A stretch of 64,000 nucleotides of DNA from Pohlia nutans (GCA_022496805.1 CM040094.1:3061501-3125500); one strand, 5' to 3'. Positions 52,757 to 63,516 are shown, counted from the first letter of the stretch. Made by a program: numbers and translations. The notes: a model not told the origin generated them from the letters alone.

Positions 52757-55700
52757 GAAAGACTGGATGTACCTTCATAACGGCTGGTAACTCCAGACGG
52801 TAAGCCACGGGATTGATTTGCTTCTGGACGACAAATGGTCCTAATCTGCGGTAGTCCAGCTTATCACACGGTCGTTTAGTCTTGATATTCCGTCGGAGAA
52901 GCCATACTTTATCTCCAATCTTGAAAGTAGGTGCCTCATTCCGGAATTTATCTGCGGTCCTCTTGTAAGATTCTTGGGCGGTCCATAATTGAAGTTTCAA
53001 CGTAGCTTGAAGTTCTGACAGCTGCTTCGCAAAGCCTTCTGCTGCCGGGTTGTTATTTGCTACTGGATTTAACAAATCGAGCTTTGGATGGTATTCATAA
53101 TTGGCAAAAAACGGTGTTTGTTGAGTCGACGCATGAAGGGTGTTGTTGTAAGCAAACTCGGCAAACGGTAGATACTTGGTCCAATCGTCTTGCTGGTAGT
53201 TGATGGTGCAACGTAGATACTGCTCCAAGACTTGATTCACCCGTTCTGTCTGACCGTCGGTTTGAGGATGAAAAGCCGAAGAAAGCTTGATATCCACCTT
53301 CAATATCTCAAAAAGAGATCTCCAGAACTTGGAAACAAACTGAGTTCCTCGATCCGATACAATATCATGTGGCAAACCATGATAACGATATACATTATCA
53401 AGAAAGAATCTTGTTGTGTCCTCACTTGACGATGTCTTCTTGCAAGGAATAAAGTGCGCCATCTTTGTGAGCCGATCCACCACAACAAAGATGCTGTCGA
53501 ACGAGTTTGAAGGCGGCAGGTCCGTAATGAAGTCCATGGAAACTGAAAACCATGGTCGATGCGGAATAGGCAATGGCTGTAGAAGTCCATAGGGGCGATG
53601 CCTAGGGTTCTTGGACCTTGAACAAATATCACAAGAGAGGACAAACTCCTTCACATCCTTCCACATTTGGGGCCACCAAAAGTCTCGCGAAATAAGCTCC
53701 AATGTCTTGTTGTATCCAAAATGACCTGCTGCTGGAAAGTCGTGGCGAGATTGGAGAACTCGAAGTCGTGTTGGTCCCTTTGGAATATACAGTCGCTCTT
53801 CAAAATACAAAAGATCTCCCTTTACCTTGAACTTGTCATTATCGGCACACTTCTTGATCTCAAGAGCTACAAAATCTTCAATTGTCGCAGTACGTACCTG
53901 GTTGAGGAAGTCCGCATCAATTGGTACGACAGCAGTGCAAATTCTAAAATGCTCCGATTTCAACAATGTAGCGCATTGTTGATCAAACGCTGCTTCTCCA
54001 GCTTTAGGCGCCATATACAATCTCCTCGATAATGCATCGGATAGTCCTTGTTGCTTTCCAGGCCGATAGGTGATAACAAAGTCAAATCGCGACAACGACA
54101 TATTCCACCGAGCTTGACGTCGATTCAGGACTCGAGCCGACATGAAGTACTCTAAATTCTTGTGATCCGTATATACGGTCACCGGATGCGCAGCGCCTTC
54201 GAGAAAGTGTCGCCACTCTTGGAAAGAATCCACTATAGCAAGGAGTTCCTTATCGTGGATTTCGTAGTTGATTTCAGCGGCAGAGAACTTCCGAGAATAA
54301 AACGCAACTGGATGGAGCTTACTGTCTTCGTCCATCTGTGAAAGTACGGCTCCCAAATCAAAATCCGAAGCATCAGTTTCCAAATAGAAGGCCTTTGCAA
54401 AGTCAGGGTGTACCAAGATTGGAGCCGTAGTAAACGTCGTCTTAAGATCTTGGAATGCCTTTTCTGCTTGAGGTCCCCATTCGAGCTTGTCCTTACAAGT
54501 CAACCGAGTGAGTGGAGCAGCGACTCGAGAATAATTCTTGATGAAGATCCGATAGAAGTTAGCAAAGCCAAGAAAACATTGTACGTCTCTAACTGTCTTC
54601 GGAACCTCCCAGGATACAATTGCTTCCACCTTCTTGGGGTCCATCTTCAAGCCATCCGTAGTTGCAACGAACCCTAGAAATTCCATCTCCGTTTGGTGGA
54701 ATAGACACTTTTCCAACTTCGCGTAGAGTCCTCGTTCTTGTAGTTTCTCAAGAACCAAACGAACATGCTTCTTGTGTTCTTCTTCGTTCTTCGAAAATAT
54801 CAGAATGTCATCCAGATAGATGACAACAAAGTCGTCAAGGTGCTCCCGAAAAATGTCATTCATCATATGTTGGAAAACAGCCGAAGCATTGGTAAGGCCA
54901 AAAGGCATGACGTTATATTCAAAATGGCCATACCTTGTACGGAAAGCTGTCTTCCACTCGTCTCCTTCCTTGATTCGTACGAGGTTGTAAGTTCCCCTAA
55001 GATCAATTTTCGTAAAGATCTTTGCACGTCCGAGCTGCTCCAAGAGACCAGAAATCAAAGGTAACGGATAACGGTTTTTCTTAGTTATCTTATTGAGGCC
55101 TCGATAGTCCACGCACATTCGCAGAGAGCCATCCTTCTTTTTCACGAACAAAATCGGTGCCCCAGCTGACGACTTTGAGTGACGAATAAAATTCTTGGCT
55201 AGATTTTCGTCAATATACTTCCGCAATTCTGCCAACTCTATTTGCGATAAGTTGTAGATTGGGCCAAAAGGTGGTTGCATTCCTTCATGAAGATCTATAG
55301 CACAGTCGTAGGGTCGATGTTCTGGTAGCATGTCAGCATTTTTCTTTTCAAAGACATGTTTGAATCCTTCATACTGCTTTGGAATAACGAAAGTTGGAGT
55401 CGCATTTTTACGAGTCGGAGTAGCAAAGATGACAAAAGGTGTATTTTGCTTGGCTTCCTTCATAAAAGCCCTTACACCTATAAACAAAGGTTTGTTTCTA
55501 GACATTGTCTTGGCAGATTCCACCTTCAAGGAGTTTGTTGGAAATGTTACTTTTCGCAACTTCCAATCTATTAATGGATTATATCTATCAAGCCAAGATA
55601 GTCCCAAAATGACAGGACATGAAGGGGTCTTGATAACATTAAACACAATGTTGCTCTCATGGTTTTCAAGACGTATCTTCAACGGTTTAGTTTCATGGAT

Positions 55701-56039
55701 AACATTGCCCGAAAACAATGGTCGTCCGTCTATGACCTCTACATGGACAGGCTTTGGTTTCTTCACAAGAGGAATATTGTGAAGCTTGGTAAACTCTTCA
55801 TCTATGAAGCAAGCAGATGCACCCGAGTCTAATAAAGCATTAACTTGAAGTTCTTGAATACCAAAATGTAAAGGTACCATAAAACAATCTGAAGGTTGAG
55901 CTGAGAGGAAGGGACCTGGATTATTTTTGGATGTTGAGATGTCCAGCCGCACAGTCCCTATTGTGGCTGGGCGTCCTCGTTTTCCTGTATGCTTGTACTC
56001 CTCAGTCTTGTTGTTTGAGTCTTCTGTTTCTTCGAACAA
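52689..56039 (-). CDS. pol polyprotein: protease, reverse transcriptase, RNase H, integrase
   Basis: An uninterrupted 1,116-codon frame. In order: aspartic protease [14 protein letters not shown] with [39 protein letters not shown] and catalytic YLDD; RNase [18 protein letters not shown] and HDKELLAIV; integrase HHCC zinc region ending [11 protein letters not shown] core with D in [11 protein letters not shown] in IVSDRGTQF and E in DGQTERVNQ; and the GPY/F region [11 protein letters not shown] then [14 protein letters not shown]. All catalytic residues are present. It overlaps gag in the -1 frame. The frame ends early, just before the expected chromodomain. Confidence 0.96.
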   Translation of the reverse strand: MFEETEDSNNKTEEYKHTGKRGRPATIGTVRLDISTSKNNPGPFLSAQPSDCFMVPLHFGIQELQVNALLDSGASACFIDEEFTKLHNIPLVKKPKPVHVEVIDGRPLFSGNVIHETKPLKIRLENHESNIVFNVIKTPSCPVILGLSWLDRYNPLIDWKLRKVTFPTNSLKVESAKTMSRNKPLFIGVRAFMKEAKQNTPFVIFATPTRKNATPTFVIPKQYEGFKHVFEKKNADMLPEHRPYDCAIDLHEGMQPPFGPIYNLSQIELAELRKYIDENLAKNFIRHSKSSAGAPILFVKKKDGSLRMCVDYRGLNKITKKNRYPLPLISGLLEQLGRAKIFTKIDLRGTYNLVRIKEGDEWKTAFRTRYGHFEYNVMPFGLTNASAVFQHMMNDIFREHLDDFVVIYLDDILIFSKNEEEHKKHVRLVLEKLQERGLYAKLEKCLFHQTEMEFLGFVATTDGLKMDPKKVEAIVSWEVPKTVRDVQCFLGFANFYRIFIKNYSRVAAPLTRLTCKDKLEWGPQAEKAFQDLKTTFTTAPILVHPDFAKAFYLETDASDFDLGAVLSQMDEDSKLHPVAFYSRKFSAAEINYEIHDKELLAIVDSFQEWRHFLEGAAHPVTVYTDHKNLEYFMSARVLNRRQARWNMSLSRFDFVITYRPGKQQGLSDALSRRLYMAPKAGEAAFDQQCATLLKSEHFRICTAVVPIDADFLNQVRTATIEDFVALEIKKCADNDKFKVKGDLLYFEERLYIPKGPTRLRVLQSRHDFPAAGHFGYNKTLELISRDFWWPQMWKDVKEFVLSCDICSRSKNPRHRPYGLLQPLPIPHRPWFSVSMDFITDLPPSNSFDSIFVVVDRLTKMAHFIPCKKTSSSEDTTRFFLDNVYRYHGLPHDIVSDRGTQFVSKFWRSLFEILKVDIKLSSAFHPQTDGQTERVNQVLEQYLRCTINYQQDDWTKYLPFAEFAYNNTLHASTQQTPFFANYEYHPKLDLLNPVANNNPAAEGFAKQLSELQATLKLQLWTAQESYKRTADKFRNEAPTFKIGDKVWLLRRNIKTKRPCDKLDYRRLGPFVVQKQINPVAYRLELPAVMKVHPVFHVSLLEPYREFIFPWKSAKSAT

Positions 56040-57007
56040 TTTGTAGCTTTATGGCCCGCCTCTCCACAATATAAGCACAAGTTTTGTTCAAACCGTCGCT
56101 TCTTTTCTTCAGCTGTGAGGGGCTTGAAACGTACCGCATCAATTTGCATAGGTTCAGGACCTGTGGAGTGATTTTCTGGACCTTTTGAAAATGCAGCAAA
56201 TGCTCCCTCATTTCTCCAACCTGATCGTCTTTCTTGTCGTAATTCAAAAAGGCGATTGTCACAAATAATTGCCTGAGATATAAGTTCTTCTAAAGTATCC
56301 ACTTTAGGCATAGTGATCAACGAGTTTTTGACATCATCTCTCAGTCCATATCGAAATCGTGTCATAAACGCCTTATCGTTCCAATCAAGATCACATGTAA
56401 GTTGTTGGAATTCTGCAGCATAGATTGCAGCAGAACGTGATCCTTGTCGCAAATTTTGTATCTTTCTTTCAGCTACTCCTTCTCGATCGCTATCTCCAAA
56501 TACAACAGTAAATCTTTCCATGAAAGCCTCTAGGTTATAGAGTATTGGAGAATCCTTCTCCAATAGCGGAGCAAACCAAGAGCGAGCATTTCCTGATAAA
56601 AGAGTACCTATGAAAGCAACTTGAGTAAATCCATCTGGATAACGAGAAGGATATAGGCGTAGATAAAGCCGTACTTATTGCACAAAACCTCGGAAATTGG
56701 TTCTTGTTCCATCAAACTTGTCTGGCATACTTGCTTTTGGTTCTTTTGTACTAGGCCTTGAATTGTCTATTAGGGTCGTGGGTGATACATGTCTTGCTTC
56801 TCTTAATCGAACAAGCTCTTGTTGTAGGCCGTGAATTTCTCGTCTAGCTTCTTCAGTCATTGGATCAATTTGAGGCTCTTTACTTGGATTGCGAAGAAAT
56901 GCGATCTCCTCCCGCACACTATTCATAAGAGCTTGCAGATCTGCAAGAGTTGCCACTCTATTCTCTATTTGTGGCGATGCACTATCCATGGCCTGATTTA
57001 TTTCCAT
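55958..57007 (-). pseudogene. gag of the Ty3/gypsy element, interrupted by one stop codon
   Basis: One frame runs from ATG 57007 to the stop at 55958. The N-terminal coiled-coil-like part (VREEIAFLRNPS, LQQELVRLRE) is followed by DKFDGTRTNFRGFVQ and then an in-frame TAA at 56675-56677. Beyond it the same frame continues as normal Ty3 capsid (a GxxxTQVAFxGTLLSGxAxxWF-type block, FGDSDREGVAERKI, YAAEFQQL) and a zinc knuckle [14 protein letters not shown] (CX2CX4HX4C). The preceding codon is CAA, so a single C-to-T change is a likely origin, but this is inference. The 3' end overlaps pol by about 80 nt in the -1 frame. Confidence 0.88.
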
Positions 57008-57139
57008 ATTAAGGAGATAAATCGATTGAAATTTAGAAAAGAAAAAGTTGTTAAATCTTTGGAGAAGATGGTAACACTATCTATTACTAAAACTAATTTG
57101 GAGAAAAGAGAAAATAAAACACTAAAAAATCTCAGCTTT

Positions 57140-57510
57140 AGAGGAGGGTAATCCGCAACCTCTAAGAACGCTTTCAAGAAGAGGGGTAATCCACGCTCTA
57201 TCAAGAAGGCAAGATTCTGAAATCGATGTTAATAGTCCTTTCTATTAGCTTTGCTAAAAAGAAGGAATTAATACCAATCCAAGGGAGACTAATCTGCAAC
57301 CCTTAGAACGCTTAAGTATCTTTAAAGGAAGGAGTAGTCCACTCTCTGCCTTTGAAAAACTAAGCTCTGATATTGAAATTGAGAAAATATCAGTTTAGAG
57401 GAAAGTAATCCGCAACCTCTAAAGCGCTAGAATACCTTCAAGAAGAGGGGTGATCCGCTCTCAAGCAAGAAGGATCCAGCTCTGATATTAAGATGAAATC
57501 AGTCTCGACA
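57140..57510 (-). repeat. Three degenerate tandem repeats in the retrotransposon leader
   Basis: The leader between the 5' LTR and gag contains three related units of about 115-140 bp. Each has a taatccgcaacc-type segment (57149, 57289, 57406), then an aagaagaggggta or related segment and, in two of the three, ctctgatatt. No clear initiator-tRNA primer binding site adjoins the LTR; only a short atcagagc match occurs about 25 bp in. Confidence 0.7.
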
Positions 57511-57513
57511 AAC

Positions 57514-57904
57514 TGTTACGGACACGGAAATACACACAATAAATCTAAACAAGAAGTTCAGAGAGAACATGCAAGAACTAGATTGATCAGATGAGTACAC
57601 AAACAACACCAAGAGAGGTGAGCTAGAGCTCTAAGAAATGCGTTGTCGAGACTGAAGAACCCTTCAGCCTCGACTCCTATATATACTACTGGATAGGAAG
57701 CTTCTCGAGCTACTTCTGTGAACTAGGACGCTTCTCAAACAACTTCCACTAACCAGGAAGCTTCTCGAGCAGCTTCTTAGAATCTATTAGAATATACTAA
57801 GAATATTCTAAGAATCTTCCAGAACCTTCTAAAAGAATCTTTAAAGAATATTCTATAGAATCTTCAAGGAATCTTCTAGAAGTTTCTAATGTATGTCCGT
57901 GACA
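57514..57904 (-). repeat. 5' LTR of the Ty3/gypsy element (promoter copy)
   Basis: 391 bp and promoter-proximal, because the coding region reads toward lower coordinates. U3 occupies the high-coordinate side. A TATATATA box is at 57678-57685. Reading toward gag, heat-shock-like arrays at 57868-57887 and 57811-57830 lie roughly 125-210 bp upstream of the TATA box. Confidence 0.93.
57811..57887 (-). promoter_or_regulatory. Heat-shock-element clusters in U3 of the LTR
   Basis: Canonical plant HSEs are alternating five-base units nGAAn/nTTCn. At 57811-57830 four units are contiguous (aGAAt cTTCc aGAAc cTTCt) and at 57868-57887 four more (gGAAt cTTCt aGAAg tTTCt). Between and around them are further GAAnnTTC pairs. 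Position upstream of a TATA box fits HSF-driven transcription. Activity is inferred, not shown. Confidence 0.7.
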
Positions 57905-58270
57905 GGTAACCACCTTAGAAATACCTTTAGCAAGCTAGAAATTAAAGTTCAAGGCTGGTATTCTGTTGCAAATACCAACCACACTCTTCTTCTTTGGCAA
58001 AATTTAGAAATAGGTCGGTATACGAGGTTCAAAAATAGGCATACTAGTAGCTTCAATGTTGGGCATTCTATGAGTACAGTACCCGACTGTCAAGGTCAGC
58101 AACTCATGCCTAATAATCAATGTATTTGCTGAAATGATATGAATATTCTTTTCGATTCTCTTCTTTCACCATAGAAACAAAATCTTTTTGAACACATAAT
58201 TTCCTACAACTTTGGGCTTCACTCAATATAATTATTTTTTTGCCGACTATGAAAGTCGGGTACAATATTA

Positions 58271-58480
58271 AGGTAGGAGCACCTAAAACCAACATTACAT
58301 CTAATTGCTACAAAATTTAAATCATGCAATCATTTTAGAATGCAAATCCAAGCACATCTTAAAGCCTTTATTGTGTGTTGATCAAAATGATAAGCTATTT
58401 ATAGTCTATCTAGATTTACGTTCTAGAATGAGCATTGTGCCTAGATTCTGGTACAATGTTGATTTTAGGTGCTCCTACCT
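58271..58480. mobile_element. TA-flanked MITE with TIR AGGTAGGAGCACC
   Basis: Ends AGGTAGGAGCACCTAAAA and TTTTAGGTGCTCCTACCT are inverted repeats flanked by TA on each side. It shares AGGTAGGA with the nested element at 12584. Confidence 0.85.
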
Positions 58481-58842
58481 TACAAAAGCTCTAGAAGAAT
58501 GATTCTCACACTAGGTCAAGGATATTCTCACATGAGCGTTCCCAACCGAGGTTCCCGAGGACGTTCCCCAAGACCAAGCAAGCGAGGCGAACGAGGCAGC
58601 TGACATCACCTTCCACGAGGAAAAAGCCTGCCGTCCTTTGACAAAGAATCATGCAAATCCACCACTGCCTACAGTCAGACACATAATCCCACCTCATCAT
58701 CATCATCATAATCGCCTAATTCTCATGTGTCCCCACGTTCCAATCATAAACAACTCTTACTTTTGCTTTGAATCCCTCCTCAGTCAAGTTTACTTTTTCA
58801 TCATCACTTTCATTATTTGATGATGAAAAAGTAAACTTCAGG

Positions 58843-59101
58843 AGGAATTCAAAAACGCAAAAGACCAAGGATTCATAATTAGTTTTAATAGGACAAATTC
58901 CATCGATCATATTGTGAAAAATATAATGCAGATCATAGAACCGTATTTTATATCATTCAATGAAAAACATAGTGAAGAACATTCCATGTGTTGAGAAAAA
59001 AATTTAGTTTGAATAAAAGGAAGTGATTATGTATGACTTGTGCAGAACTGGCCAAAGATAAATCATGAGACCCAATTTAGGCTTCTTGGTCCTGTAGGGG
59101 T
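58843..59101. mobile_element. TIR MITE (copies at 10622-10872 and 61376-61600)
   Basis: Begins caaaagaccaaggattcata and ends cttcttggtcctgtaggg. Internal shared words are gtgaagaacattccatgtgt, gaataaaaggaag and gacccaatttaggcttcttgg. A copy at 10622-10872 has the same orientation and one at about 61376-61600 is inverted, ending just upstream of GS exon 2. Confidence 0.7.
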
Positions 59102-59189
59102 TAATACGGTAACATCTGTCACTGTTGCAGTATCTTAGATTCGCACAAAAATTCACGTAACTTACTGTATAACCTCACTCTCTCAACCC

Positions 59190-60606
59190 GGCGATGGCGT
59201 CACTTGTTAGCTAACTTAGTCCCAGTTTCTGAAGGTGCTCCGGCTGTGTATGAATTGTACAAGGTACGCTTTCTTGCCGAGGGATTCATGGGTTTTAAGT
59301 TGAGCAACTGGCGTCAATTACATCAGTCAGAATCCTGGTAATTGTGAACTCTAAGTTGGGGTGTGTGGGTTCTGCGATAATGCTCCACGAGGTTTGAAAC
59401 CAAAACGATACATGATGTTTTGGTTAGATTGCAGTTTAATTAGCTAGATTGTTAACTAGCTTAAATTCGTTTCTTCTAACTAGTCTGCATTGGGAAGAGC
59501 CGTCGTGGTTTCGAACAGAGCTCGTGTTTTGAAGGTGAGGTTTTGCAGCTATGGCGATTCGAAAGATAATTATGTTTCTTAGATAATTAGGTGATCAATG
59601 GAATTAGCGTGCATTCTGTGATAATGATCAGACAGTCACGAGGTTTTAGATTGATGGTGATTTCTGAAACCAAAAATTTGTAACTTTGGTTCGATGGAGT
59701 TAATTCGCTAGATTGTTAACTAGCTTTTGCATTGGGAGAGTCGTCGTGGTTTTAGAAACGAGCTCGTGTTTTGAAGGCGATGTCCAGTAGTGGTGGAGTT
59801 TTTGCAGCTATGGCGATTCTTAGATGAATTCGGTGATGGAATAATTAGCTAGATTGTTGTTGCTAGTTCTGTACACGATTGTCGTCGTGGTTTTGAATAC
59901 TTTGGCCAGCTAGCTATGGCGATTTCAAAGTAAAAAACTGATGAGATTTAGATGATGAAACTTAGAGCTCGTGTTTTGAAAGGTGACATTGATTAGTGGT
60001 GGAGTTTTTGCAGCTATGGCGATTCTACAGTTTATGTTCCTTAGATTAGGTGATGGAATTAGCTAGATTGTCGTAACTAACTAGTTCAGAACATTGCATC
60101 AACTAAGTAGTACACGAATAGCTATGGCGATTCTAAAGTTTCCAAGGGATTGATCAGTCAGAATCCTGGTAATTTTAAACTCTAAGTTGAGGTAGCGTGG
60201 ATTCTGTGATAATGCTCCACAAGGTTTATATTTTGCCATACCCAAAACTGCTCCATAAGGTTTAGATCGGTGCATGTGGAGTTTTTTCTGTTATGGCAAT
60301 TCTAAAGATTATGATTCTTAGATAATTGTTGTTAGTTCTGTTGCAGTTTTGAAGGTGGTGGTGGCGCTTTTAAAGTGAAAATTGATTACCTTTCTGAGAT
60401 TAGATGATGGAAATTTAGAGCTAGATTGTTGTGCATTGTGGTTCAAGACTCTACCCACCGAGGCCTGCATTCAAGCGGACTATTTCAGCGTGTAAAAGAG
60501 CTGATGTTGTTTACCACCGAGGCTTGCATTCAAGCGGACTAGTTCAGTTGTTGTTTTTGTTGTTTTTGATGTTGTTTTTGATGTTGTTTTTGAAGGTAAA
60601 TTTGGT
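59190..60606. repeat. Degenerate direct repeats with exon-like segments upstream of the GS gene
   Basis: A segment containing gtcgtcgtggttt and gagctcgtgttttgaag, then tttttgcagctatggcgatt, recurs near 59500-59555, 59740-59820, 59945-60020 and in part 60120 and 60280. A second unit (cagtcagaatcctggtaatt, gataatgctccac) occurs at 59326-59392 and 60153-60225, and a 60-bp unit (caccgaggc.tgcattcaag) at 60457 and 60517. Some may be the GS promoter or leader; no reliable TATA box identified. Confidence 0.6.
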
Positions 60607-60610
60607 AGCG

Positions 60611-63237
60611 ATGGCATCGGCAAGAGCAGCAGCGCGGGCATTACTGGGAGCTAGAACCAAATTGTTCACCGCCACTCGCGCTGCTTCCACCTTGCCTCAG
60701 CTTACAGTCCGAGATCACACAGTCCCTCACCATGACGGCCTCAAAAACTCCAGGTAAACTTCATTCTTTTTCTTTGAATCATTGAACTTGTTGTACATGA
60801 TTTGAGATATGATTTTTTACAAGTGGGTTAGTGACATTACCAACATGTAGAGCTCTGAGTTTCTAGGTTTTGTTTTGGGGAATTCATGCAGTCTTACAAC
60901 TGGTTTATAAGGTTTTAGAATTTTGCTTTGAAAACTCGTGATTAGGGTTTGCTTTTCAATGACCCTCATAACTCACGTTTCCATTAATTAGGGTTTGCGA
61001 TAAGGGCGTGAAGACCATCATCTTGCTTCAAAGTTAGGGTTTAGGGTCTTGTTTTACAGTGCTAGTTTATACTACTCATGTTTGGGCTATAGAGAGGAAA
61101 ACCACATTATAGGGTTACTGTTTGAAGATCCTTGAAGACCCGCTCTTCAAGGGCTCTCATAAGTTACAATTCAATAAAGCAACGTGAATTATAGGATATC
61201 TTGCTTAATAAGTCTTGTCTGGGCTACTTTGTTTTATAGAGGACATGTGTGCACCATATTTTAGGGTTTCTTCTCTTAAGCTTTGAAGATGGCTTGAGAT
61301 TGCTCTTCAAAAGTCAAAATTCTGTATTAAAGCAATGTGAGTAGGGTTGGTGAAGACCACATTGCTTAACCCTTAAAGGACCATAAGGCCCCCATAGGGC
61401 CTCATGTATTTTTAAGCAACTTTGAGTACGTATTATATAGACTTCCTTCGTTCAAATCTATTTATTTATTAACCAACACATGCAATGTTCTTCACTTATT
61501 CTAGTGATATAAAATTTGGACTCATTTGAATTATATTTTTCACAACATGATCAATTGAATTTTCCATTTCAAAACCATGAATCCTTGGTCCTTTTGGAGT
61601 CCGGAATTAATGTATAGTACTCCTGTGGGTTTTGTCAAGAATCCTGATCTAATTGGCTATGACTGTGGTGGAAGCAGCTTGAGGTCATTGAAGCAAGGAG
61701 GAGGAGGAGCCATGATGGGGTTGGAGAAGATGGAGAGCCTGAGGCACATGAGTAGTAGTGTAAGAAATTCTCCAACTAAAGTGCAAGGAATGCTGACGGT
61801 GGCAGAATTGAAGGAGCTGGCTCGCTCTAACACCATTGATACCGTCATCGTTGGCCTCACTGATTGCTATGGTCGCCTCGTTGGCAAAAGGTCAGTACTC
61901 TATGTGTTTTCCGATTTTATAAAAAAAATTAAAAAATTAAAAAATTACATTGTTTTTAGATTTAACATCATCTTTTTACCTCAAAAAGTTTTGAACCCTA
62001 TGCATGAAAATTTCACTTCATGTTAGCTTCTCTTATCGATTCATGTTCAAACTTTTGAACCCCATCAGAAAAGTTGGGCCAAACTATTTTGGTGTCATTT
62101 TATCCATACTGATTGCATTTCAATGCACCATCATGGCACCATGTTCACATGCCTTGAAGTTGCTGATGCCTGTGCATGAAATTTCACTTCATGTTAGTTT
62201 CTTATTGATTCATGTTCAAACTTTTGAACTGTGCATGAAATTTCACTTCATGTTAGTTTCAAACTTTTGATGCCTGAAATCTTGAAAGCAAACTAGGGTT
62301 CAAAACTTTTTGAATTAAAAAGAATATAGAATCTTCCCCATAATCCATGAGGTCTTGCAATGATCATATGGAGGACATTTTGTTAATATATCAAGAGGAG
62401 GCCTCCCTATGATCAATGTGACTATAGGGAGACCTCGCCATGAGGAAGATTCTCATATCCTTGTTTAAAACAATTTAAAACCATGTTTTTTTTTAATCTC
62501 AATTTGCACACATTCATTGTACAGTGGGATCATTATATAATTTTATTTTTATTGGCTTTAGACTGTTTCAAGAACTTTTACACAACATCATATATGTAGA
62601 ATCTACTCCATGCTCAAGAAGCCTCTATTTATAGTTACAACAATCATATGGAAGTTTTCCTACAATCAATTTGACTAGAGGGAAATTTCCCAATGAAGAA
62701 GATTCTCTTGATGATGTTTTCTAAAACAACCTAATTTTACTAAAAAAAATTGTCTCTTGATGTTGTCTAAAATAATCTAATTTTACTATAAAAAATTGTC
62801 TCTTGATGATGTTGTTTAAAACAATCTAATTTTTCTATAAAAAATTGTCTCTTGATAATGTTGTCTAAAATAATCTAATTTTACTATTAAAAAAAAAAAA
62901 AAAAAGCATTTTTCTCTCTAAAACTTTATGATTCAAAAACAATCAAATTTTACTGATTTTTTTTTTTTGGGTGTCATTTTTTTTTGGGTGTCATTTTTTT
63001 TTGGGTCTTCATGATTTTGACCAATATTTTTTTTTGTTGGGTTTAATAAATTTGCAGATACACAGCGGAGTTTTTCTTGGAGAGTGCGGTGGACGATGGA
63101 ACGCATGCTTGTTCGTATTTGCTGGCCACCGACATGGACATGGAGCCAGTTCCCGGCTACAAATTTGCAAGTTGGGAGGCCGGCTATGGCGACATCCATC
63201 TCGTTCCGGACATGAAAACACTGCGGCTGGCAAGCTG
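60611..63237 (+). CDS. Glutamine synthetase family protein (class I-like) with mitochondrial-type presequence, 5' three exons, 3' part outside window
   Basis: Exons 60611-60753, about 61618-61890 and 63058-63237 join in phase (198 residues seen) and the last ends at donor gtacta. Exon 1 starts MASARAAARALLGARTKLF, rich in Ala/Arg with no acids, which looks like a mitochondrial presequence. Exon 2 leads to MLTVAELKELARSNTIDTVI and GLTDCYGRLVGKR; exon 3 gives YTAEFFLESAVDDGTHACSY, DMDMEPVPGYKFASWEAGYG and LVPDMKTLRLASW. These match the beta-grasp N-domain of GlnA/GlnT/PuuA-like enzymes, not the usual plant GSII. The metal and ATP residues lie beyond the window. The exon 2 start is ambiguous: other phase-compatible AGs lie at about 61599 and 61675. 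Confidence 0.82.
61376..61600. mobile_element. TIR MITE, third copy, inverted, adjoining GS exon 2
   Basis: Reverse complement matches the other two: acatgcaatgttcttcactt and ccatgaatccttggtccttt. The polypyrimidine-like ccttggtccttttggag at its end could supply a 3' splice site. Confidence 0.65.
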
Positions 63238-63427
63238 GTACTAACTACTATCATTCTCCCCTATAAAGATTGCATCTTCTTTATGCTATAATTGTTCCAT
63301 TGTCATGTATTCACTAACTTAATTGATGTAAGGTTACAAATTTCTTGGCAATCCCACAAAATATACAAATTTTCAATAAACTCCTAAATGTCCAAGAAAT
63401 ATAAGATAAAAGTCTAGATTTGTTATA

Positions 63428-63516
63428 CTCCCTCTGTCCCATAATGACTTGCACGTAGGCTTGCGCCCGCTAGATTTCAGAGAACCTACGTGCAAGTCAT
63501 TATGGGACAGAGGGAG
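63428..63516. mobile_element. Stowaway MITE, 89 bp
   Basis: Ends ctccctctgtcccataatga and its exact inverse with TA duplications. Perfect arms of about 33 bp with a short loop, so probably young. In the intron after GS exon 3. A direct repeat (aatttcttggcaatcccac) occurs on either side at about 63341 and 63881. Confidence 0.92.

Larger units (their letters stand above)
51549..57904 (-). mobile_element. Ty3/gypsy LTR retrotransposon, chromovirus type, recent insertion
   Basis: A 6,356-bp element on the minus strand: 5' LTR 57514-57904, leader, gag, pol (PR-RT-RH-INT), chromodomain, an extra ORF, polypurine tract, 3' LTR 51549-51939. The LTRs are both 391 bp, start TGTTACGG and end CCGTGACA, and look identical by eye. 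Five-base target duplications GGTAA flank the element (51544-51548 and 57905-57909). Identity of the LTRs implies very recent insertion, but this copy has an in-frame stop in gag and a frameshift before the chromodomain. It interrupts an older MITE. Confidence 0.96.
51138..57915. mobile_element. Older MITE (TA-flanked, TIR AGGTGGTTACCCC) split by the Ty3/gypsy insertion
   Basis: The left end at 51138 reads AGGTGGTTACCCCATTCCC, and the reverse complement of the right side (57915 down to 57905 joined to 51548 down to about 51532) gives AGGTGGTTACCCCATTTCC. TA dinucleotides flank both ends (51136-51137 and 57916-57917). Removing the Ty3 element leaves about 415 bp. The TA flanks and AGGTRG ends resemble elements at 12584-12993 and 58271-58480. 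Confidence 0.75.
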
